Positions 59,456-64,000 of a stretch of DNA of 64,000 bases are shown piece after piece (within the stretch, counting starts at the first letter, position 1; each line of letters opens with the position of its first letter). Location of the stretch: assembly GCA_002104905.1 (NCBI GenBank), contig MCFE01000250.1, positions 50,503-114,502 on the forward strand. Direction: 5' to 3'. This DNA comes from Basidiobolus meristosporus CBS 931.73. Lineage: Eukaryota; Basidiobolomycota; Basidiobolomycetes; Basidiobolales; Basidiobolaceae. The notes beneath the pieces were generated by a model. The model did no database searches. It worked only from the letters and a program-made list of their open reading frames with translations, and was not told the origin of the DNA. A program made the translations under genes and the position numbers.

Positions 59456-60418
59456 ATCCCAGAGCTGAGTATGTAGAGTGTGGTGAATTGCCTTGGAGTG
59501 GTGTATGGCTGTCAGGAGGAGTTTCTCTGTTTTTGGGTTAGGGAAACTCAGGTAGCTTTGTTGCAGGGCTGAAACAATGGATTCCCATTTTCTTGAGGTA
59601 ACAGCAGTAGTCTTGCATGGCAGTGAGAGGGAGGCAGACACCAGAATCAGATGCTTCACAAAGAGCCAGGCATAGTTGAGATCATCAGGCAGAGAAAGTA
59701 GCAAACTGGCAAGCTTCAAGTAGTTCCCAAAGTCTTTCTTCTGATTCTTGGTAGCTTTGTGGGTGAGCACAGTAAGTTTTGGCAGCTTCTTCTTCACAAC
59801 TGGTTGCATAGAAAGGGACCAGGCTGGGTGGTCAGAGGCTCTCAAGGATCCTAGCTCAGCTCCAGAGAATTGCTTGACTTCATCAACAAAGTAGGGGGCA
59901 GCAGCAGAAGGGCAGATCCAGTCAACACATCTTTTCCCAGATTGAGCACCTAGTGCTAGCAGATGGCTTTCTCTCAGGAAGTTCAGTAGGAATGTAGACC
60001 TTGGCTTCATTCTTGCAGTCAGAGTAGTCTTGTTCTCAGGATGGGGAATGTTGAGATCTCCAAGCAAGATAACAGGTGTTGATATCAATTGCTGGTATTG
60101 CTGAACTTTCTGGCATATATCTTGCACTTCCTGAAGGTCAAGACTTGGAGGCAGATAGCAGAGCACCAGACTGATAGTTGGCAACTGGAGAGCAGCACAG
60201 TAAGGGGAGTAAAGAGGGACACAGAGCTGAGGAGTATTGATGGTAGAAGAGATGAAGCAGATAGAGGAGGTATTCTTTGTTCTAGGAGTAGAAAAGCAAT
60301 ATAGATTAGTCAAAAGTATAAAGGGTAGCTGGATATCAATCAAACACAGGAGGGAAAATTTTGAAAGAAGTCTCTCTAGAGTTGGTCTTGATGGCTGTAT
60401 GCTGTTGCAGTTAAGCAA
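59456..60418 (-). CDS. LINE family A ORF2, endonuclease part
   Basis: N-terminal part of ORF2, an apurinic-endonuclease-like (APE) domain that nicks target DNA. Motifs: start MLNCNSIQPSRPTLERLLSK, VILLGDLNIPHPENKT, VDWICPSA and the catalytic SDHPAWSLSM. The linker then runs into the copia insertion at QLWDH and resumes at 54762. The first 40 residues lack the clear Glu motif of active APE domains (a possible substitution or a frame issue). It lies 15 bases downstream of the ORF1 stop. Confidence 0.85.
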
Positions 60419-60433
60419 CAGAACTTCAAGTAG

Positions 60434-61970
60434 TCAGGCAGAGGTTGTAGCTTCTTCAGAGGCAGCATTGACAATGTGACCTGCAGAGTCCCAGAGCTCT
60501 TCAAATGGTGCATCACTTAAGTCAGCAAGGAGGGAAATGGCATGATTCTTGAGGAAGTATGCCACATCATAGGAGGGGGCTTGTCTCTTGATGGCAGCAA
60601 AGAATGACAGAATGGCTACATGGGCTGGAGGCTTGTTGAACAGTAAAGAGTCAGAGGATTCAGATTCTTCAGGCACTATCTTGAAGTCAGTTTTCAGCCA
60701 GTTAAGGTTCTTCTCCACAAAGGCAACAAATGGGTCAGCAATGGTTTGGTCTAGGATAACCTCCAGAATCTTCCCTTTTCTCCAGGCCAGGTTGACAATT
60801 CTTGAGAGCTGAATATTGCATGCCTTGAGTGCTTTCCTGATGTTGGAAATGGGAGTCCAGGGAACTTGCTTCAAGTACACCACAGTCCAGGTAGAAGCTG
60901 GTGGTAGATTTGCTGGGGGCTTGTAAGTCCTTCTGTGTTGCAATGGAGCTGCAGTAGGCAGATTGGAGTCCACATTCTCAGTAGAAGGTTTTCTTGATGT
61001 GTCTTGCTGAGTGGTACTGGAGCTGGATGTGCTGATAATTCTTGCTAGAACCTTGCCTGCATAAGTCTGAGGTATAGCTGAGGTGACTGTAGAGGTGGTG
61101 GCAGCTGGTGCAGGTGGAGGGGCAGAAACTGAAGCAGGAACTGAGGTCACCTGGGAGAAGGCAGTAGAAGCAGGTTTTCTGGGAGGAACAGAGTTCACTA
61201 TCCAGTTGTTCTGTAAAACACTGGAGTAGCTTTTCTGTGGAACAGGATCTTGCTCTTGAACAGGAACAGAAACAGGAGGCTGGGGTTGAGCAGTGGTGGT
61301 AAGGCAGTGGCACTCCAAGGAAGCTTTTTGCAAAGCATCTCTGGCAGTTTTCAGGGCAGTGTTGGCTTCATTCTTGAGCTTCTTGCATTGGGCATCCAGT
61401 CTCTTGTTCTCAATAGCCAGGGCAGTATTGGCAGCTTCTAAATCAGCAATTCTCTTCTCAATTGCAAGGAATCTCTGAAGCAATGCATCAGTCAGAAGTG
61501 CTGGCATCTGGGAGAGCAGTGGCAGGAATAGAGTCCATTGACAGTGGGCTTCTTGGAGGCAAGGAAAGTGGACTGGCAGATTCAGGCACAAAAGGAGATA
61601 TCCTGGCAGGAGGAGAAGGAGTATCCAAGGCAGTAACAGAGGCAATTCTTGTTGGTGAAGCAGCAGCAGGGGAGGCAAGCCTGTTCAGAAACTGGGCAGG
61701 AGAGAGTGCTTGAGGAGAGGGAGTCTTCAGCTTGCCAAGCATGTCTTCCATCAGAGTGATACCAATATTCCTGGTGCATTTGCAGAGAAAAGTAAGCTTC
61801 CTGAGTCTGCCAGCTCTTCCATTCCTTCTGATAGTTCCTTTGTTTCCACAGTTGGGGCAAGAAATCTTCTTGACAGACTTGTCAAAGCAATCAAGAACCT
61901 TCCTTTCAGGTGTAGTGGGCTCCTGTTGAGGTTTTGGTGGCATATCCAGAGTTTCAGCATCAAATTTCAA
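60434..61970 (-). CDS. LINE family A ORF1, zinc-ribbon and coiled-coil, one frame change
   Basis: RNA-binding-type ORF1. Frame one (61970-61488) carries CPNC at residues 38-41 and CKC at 63-65 with RRNGRAGR between, a zinc-ribbon-like motif, then a Pro/Ser/Ala-rich stretch. Frame two (open to 60434) continues with LLQRFLAIEKRIADLEAANT and a Leu/Lys coiled coil, a long Pro/Ser/Thr linker, and a folded C-terminal domain (TWTVVYLKQVPWTPISNIRK, KILEVILDQTIADPFV). One base must change near 61490-61500 to join them. The C-terminal domain is also found in the small element at 62284-62604. Confidence 0.8.
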
Positions 61971-62012
61971 TTTTTGGGATTTTTGGGTGATTTTTGATGG
62001 GCAGGATCAAAA

Positions 62013-62150
62013 TTAGGGTTAGGGTTGCGCGCTGTGACTGCTTTTTACAATCGCAAGGTCAGAACCTAGGAAAAAATAAAAATAGTTAGTAAAGGTGATT
62101 TAATGGATGGATGGATGGATGGATTTGGAGTCAGATTCAATCAAAAAATC
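62013..62150 (-). mobile_element. Short element or leader between telomere-like junctions, with GGAT repeats
   Basis: Begins with TTAGGGTTAGGGTT (62013-62026) and ends just before the next GGGTTAGGGG at 62153. It contains a (GGAT)5 microsatellite at 62105-62124. It could be the LINE A 5' leader or a tiny truncated element in its own right. Confidence 0.45.
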
Positions 62151-62152
62151 AG

Positions 62153-62604
62153 GGTTAGGGGAGGGAAAGTCACCAAGGTAGGTGAAATCTTTATTTGATT
62201 TTAGACAAGTCTAACCACAAATAAAGTAGCCAGCTGGGAATAGAAGATTCCCAAAGTAATCACTAAGTTGAATATGAATAAATCTAAGCTAAAGTTAAGG
62301 CAGTATCCCAGAGTACACTGGAGGTCAGGTTCATGGGGGAGTGAAGTAGATAAGCTTGAGAGATATAATAATCTTTGAGGAAGTGGGTAACAGCAGGTGA
62401 AGGGGAGTTTTTGATAAGTGAAGTGAATCTTGAGAGCAGAGATTCCTCTAATGAGAAGGTCTTGTAAACTGGAGAATCAGGAAACTCTTTAAAGGCATGG
62501 TCAGTAGGTTCCCAGTAAAACTGGTCAGAGACATTTTGAGAGAACTCTTTAGCAATACTTTTGTCAAGTACTACCTCCAGAGTGTGATTGTTGATAAATT
62601 TCAT
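62153..62604 (-). mobile_element. Small LINE-derived element with only an ORF1 C-terminal domain
   Basis: Starts GGGTTAGGGGAGGGAAAGTC (+ strand), the same 3'-end style as family A (AGTCACC..GGTGAAATCTTTAT). Directly inside is a 106-codon frame (62604-62284) similar to the C-terminal domain of LINE A ORF1: LEVVLDKSIA matches LEVILDQTIA, and VTHFLKDYYIS matches VAYFLKNHAIS. There is no ORF2 between the ORF1 domain and the 3' end. Confidence 0.7.
62284..62604 (-). CDS. ORF1 C-terminal-domain-like fragment
   Basis: 106 aa starting MKFINNHTLEVVLDKSIAKE and ending SVLWDTALTLA. Similarity to LINE A ORF1 residues near its C-terminus covers the whole length at moderate identity. The ATG is probably internal to a former ORF1. 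Expression is uncertain. Confidence 0.6.
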   Translation of the reverse strand: MKFINNHTLEVVLDKSIAKEFSQNVSDQFYWEPTDHAFKEFPDSPVYKTFSLEESLLSRFTSLIKNSPSPAVTHFLKDYYISQAYLLHSPMNLTSSVLWDTALTLA

Positions 62605-62935
62605 GTTAGGGTGTAGGTGTTATAGTAAGGGCTAGAAAAAGGTTAGAAGAGCAGGGGGTCTGGGGGACGCAGTCCCCTAGAGAATAAAAAAGCAGGGGGT
62701 TTGGGGGATGCAATCCCCCATACTGCTCTTATACTCTTTAAATTCCCGTTGGATTACTTTTCTCTCATTCTTGGTTCTGGTCCCTTAGGGTTAAAATTCC
62801 TCCTCCTAACCCTTATCACCCTAACCATAAATATTTTTACCCTACAATTGGCACATTGTCTGCTCATATGGTGGGCATGTCTGGGCCAATATTTGTCTCC
62901 CTATACTGTCCATACGCTCTGTATAAGTCTTAGTC
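62605..62935 (-). mobile_element. Repeat R copy 1, TTAGGG at its edge, two hairpins
   Basis: Begins GTTAGGGTGTAGGTGTTATA. Its first 110 bp are repeated at 62936. It contains two short perfect hairpins with loop GCA (62663-62677 and 62703-62719). The remaining 200 bp (T- and C-rich, with CCCTTAGGG and CCCTAACC motifs) have no second copy in the window. No ORF. Confidence 0.65.
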
Positions 62936-63043
62936 TTAGGGTGTAGGTGTTATAGTAAGGGCTAGGAAAAGGTTAGAAGAGCAGGGGGTCTGGGGACGCA
63001 GTCCCCTAGAGAATAAAAAAGAAGGGGTTTGGGGATGCAATCC
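62936..63043 (-). mobile_element. Repeat R copy 2, truncated by the next LINE
   Basis: About 107 bp, over 90% identical to the start of copy 1 in direct orientation (TTAGGGTGTAGGTGTTATAG to GGGGATGCAATCC). It ends where the next LINE 3' end starts with TTAGGGGGAGACAG. Confidence 0.8.
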
Positions 63044-64000
63044 TTAGGGGGAGACAGTCACCAACAGGTGAAATCTTTATTTCAGTTGAAACAAAGAAGC
63101 CAGCGCTACTGTTGTAGCTTTGATACAAGAGTGTGTAGCTGAGGGGAATTTGTAGGTAAGTTAATAAGAAGTGATGATAGTTCTTCAGTGCTCAAGACAC
63201 TGTTCAGTGGGAAGGGGGGTAGCAAGAGAGGTAAGAATGACTTGTGAACAACATTAATGAGGGGAATGTGATAAGGATTGATATTCATCATAAAGGGAGT
63301 GTGCTGCTGCAGATATTGCTGCCAAAGGTCTGTCAAGTACTTCAGGTAGGCCAGCTTGGGTTTTTCTGACTGCAGAATATAGTGAGCAAACTTCTTGACT
63401 TCAGGATCTCCAAGTATAGTTCTCCAGCAGGAGCCAGGTGTTGTGTGGTGTGTTCTCTTCCAGGCCTTAATCAGTGGGTTGTTGCAGTTGTGAAGTCTGA
63501 GGTATAATCTGGTTCTAAGGTAGAGAAGTCTGATCTTATAGGGCATAAACCCAAAAGCACCAAGAATAGCATGTCTGTAGGGGCATTCAGGCAAATGAGG
63601 CACCAAGGAGGTAATGCACCATACTGCAAACTTGTCAAGCTTAGTGCAGTCTCTAGAAGTAAGAGAGAGAAGTGGTAAGCCAAATTCCAGGACAGGGAAG
63701 ACAAACTGCTTGAGTAGAAGGAGGCAGCTGGGAGCTGAAGTTGTAGGAGGAGTAACAGCCAGTAGCTTGTGGAGTGCCTGTCTTGCCAGGATAATTCTCT
63801 TCTTCAGGTGTGCTCCAGAATCTAGTCCAGTAGGAAGGAAAGGAAAGCCAAGATATGTAGCAGAAACCTGAGCAGGTAGAGTGGAGTTCTCCAAGTTGAT
63901 GGGAGAGCCCAAAGGTACTGTCTTTGCAATGGAAAGCTGGAGATTATTCTTCTGCAGATACTGGTGGATGGCCTGGGAGTCTTGTTGCACATTGGAGGAG
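63044..64000 (-). mobile_element. Second LINE family A copy, continuing past the window end
   Basis: From TTAGGGGGAGACAGTCACC (63044) this matches 52914-53870 at about 98% identity. Only the 3' UTR and the C-terminal part of ORF2 are in the window. Confidence 0.92.
63106..64000 (-). CDS. LINE family A ORF2, C-terminal part (partial)
   Basis: Open frame of about 295 codons running off the window. It corresponds to the region after the FADD box of the first copy (QQDSQAIHQYLQKNNLQLSI onward). Unlike that copy it reads through VVHK to a natural end (TNSPQLHTLVSKLQQ at 63106). No breaks, so this copy may be intact outside the window. Confidence 0.88.
   Translation of the reverse strand, partial: SSNVQQDSQAIHQYLQKNNLQLSIAKTVPLGSPINLENSTLPAQVSATYLGFPFLPTGLDSGAHLKKRIILARQALHKLLAVTPPTTSAPSCLLLLKQFVFPVLEFGLPLLSLTSRDCTKLDKFAVWCITSLVPHLPECPYRHAILGAFGFMPYKIRLLYLRTRLYLRLHNCNNPLIKAWKRTHHTTPGSCWRTILGDPEVKKFAHYILQSEKPKLAYLKYLTDLWQQYLQQHTPFMMNINPYHIPLINVVHKSFLPLLLPPFPLNSVLSTEELSSLLINLPTNSPQLHTLVSKLQQ

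Larger units (their letters stand above)
52911..62012 (-). mobile_element. Near full-length LINE (family A), split by a copia insertion
   Basis: Runs from its 3' end at 52917 (after GGGTTAGGG at 52911) to its 5' end near 62012, next to TTAGGGTTAGGG. Without the 4.68-kb copia it is about 4.4 kb: ORF1 (zinc-ribbon and coiled coil), then ORF2 with APE-type endonuclease and reverse transcriptase. Removing the copia and one ATATG joins the endonuclease and RT parts in frame. ORF2 also carries a premature stop near its end (TGA at 53110-53112, where the copy at 63044 has TCA). Confidence 0.88.

Noticed and set aside
62105-62124. (GGAT)5 as a CRISPR-like or functional repeat
   Set aside because: Simple microsatellite with no spacers.

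Overview
The window is nuclear DNA of a fungus. Genes are split by many short GT-AG introns (about 40-65 bp). Fungal-type families include Kre9/KNH-like GPI proteins, an Atf1-type bZIP with an HRA motif, a MATA-type HMG protein and a Pom1-like DYRK kinase. Telomere-like TTAGGG units are present. The abundant introns argue against a Saccharomyces-type yeast; I cannot name the species.

Layout. 1-3204 and 42101-45310 are the two arms of an inverted duplication, about 99% identical inside. Each carries a 2-oxoadipate dehydrogenase E1 (DHTKD1-like) gene: the left copy is intact (918 codons), the right copy is frameshifted. Between them lies a mostly ordinary gene-rich segment: F-box protein, 4-coumarate-CoA-ligase-like enzyme, mitochondrial HTD2-like dehydratase, COA4, SUMO E1 subunit AOS1, a HAD phosphatase, HMG-box protein, DYRK kinase, histone H3, spliceosomal CWC24/RNF113, ribosome-biogenesis BFR2/AATF, FAM32A-like, ubiquitin protease, bZIP factor, DODA-type dioxygenase, two tandem GPI proteins, cytochrome c1, a paraoxonase-like protein and a protein with seven 17-residue repeats.

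Right of 45.3 kb the density of intact genes falls: copia relics, one SDR gene, a decayed alpha/beta-hydrolase, then from 51.04 kb to the window end an almost uninterrupted stack of non-LTR retroelements. All are on the minus strand with 3' ends to the left, and nearly every junction carries TTAGGG on the + strand. A young Ty1/copia element (349/348-bp LTRs, 5-bp ATATG target duplication) is inserted inside one of these LINEs. Orientation and telomere-like junctions fit repeated attachment of LINE cDNA to a TTAGGG chromosome end. This is the most interesting system in the window.

Functionally the host genes are housekeeping: mitochondrial metabolism and respiration (OADH, HTD2, COA4, CYT1), ubiquitin/SUMO (F-box, USP, AOS1), RNA/ribosome (CWC24, BFR2, FAM32A) and regulation (HMG, DYRK, bZIP). 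No operon-like logic is expected or seen. Several otherwise good genes contain a single-base indel, often in a short homopolymer, which suggests unpolished long-read assembly.
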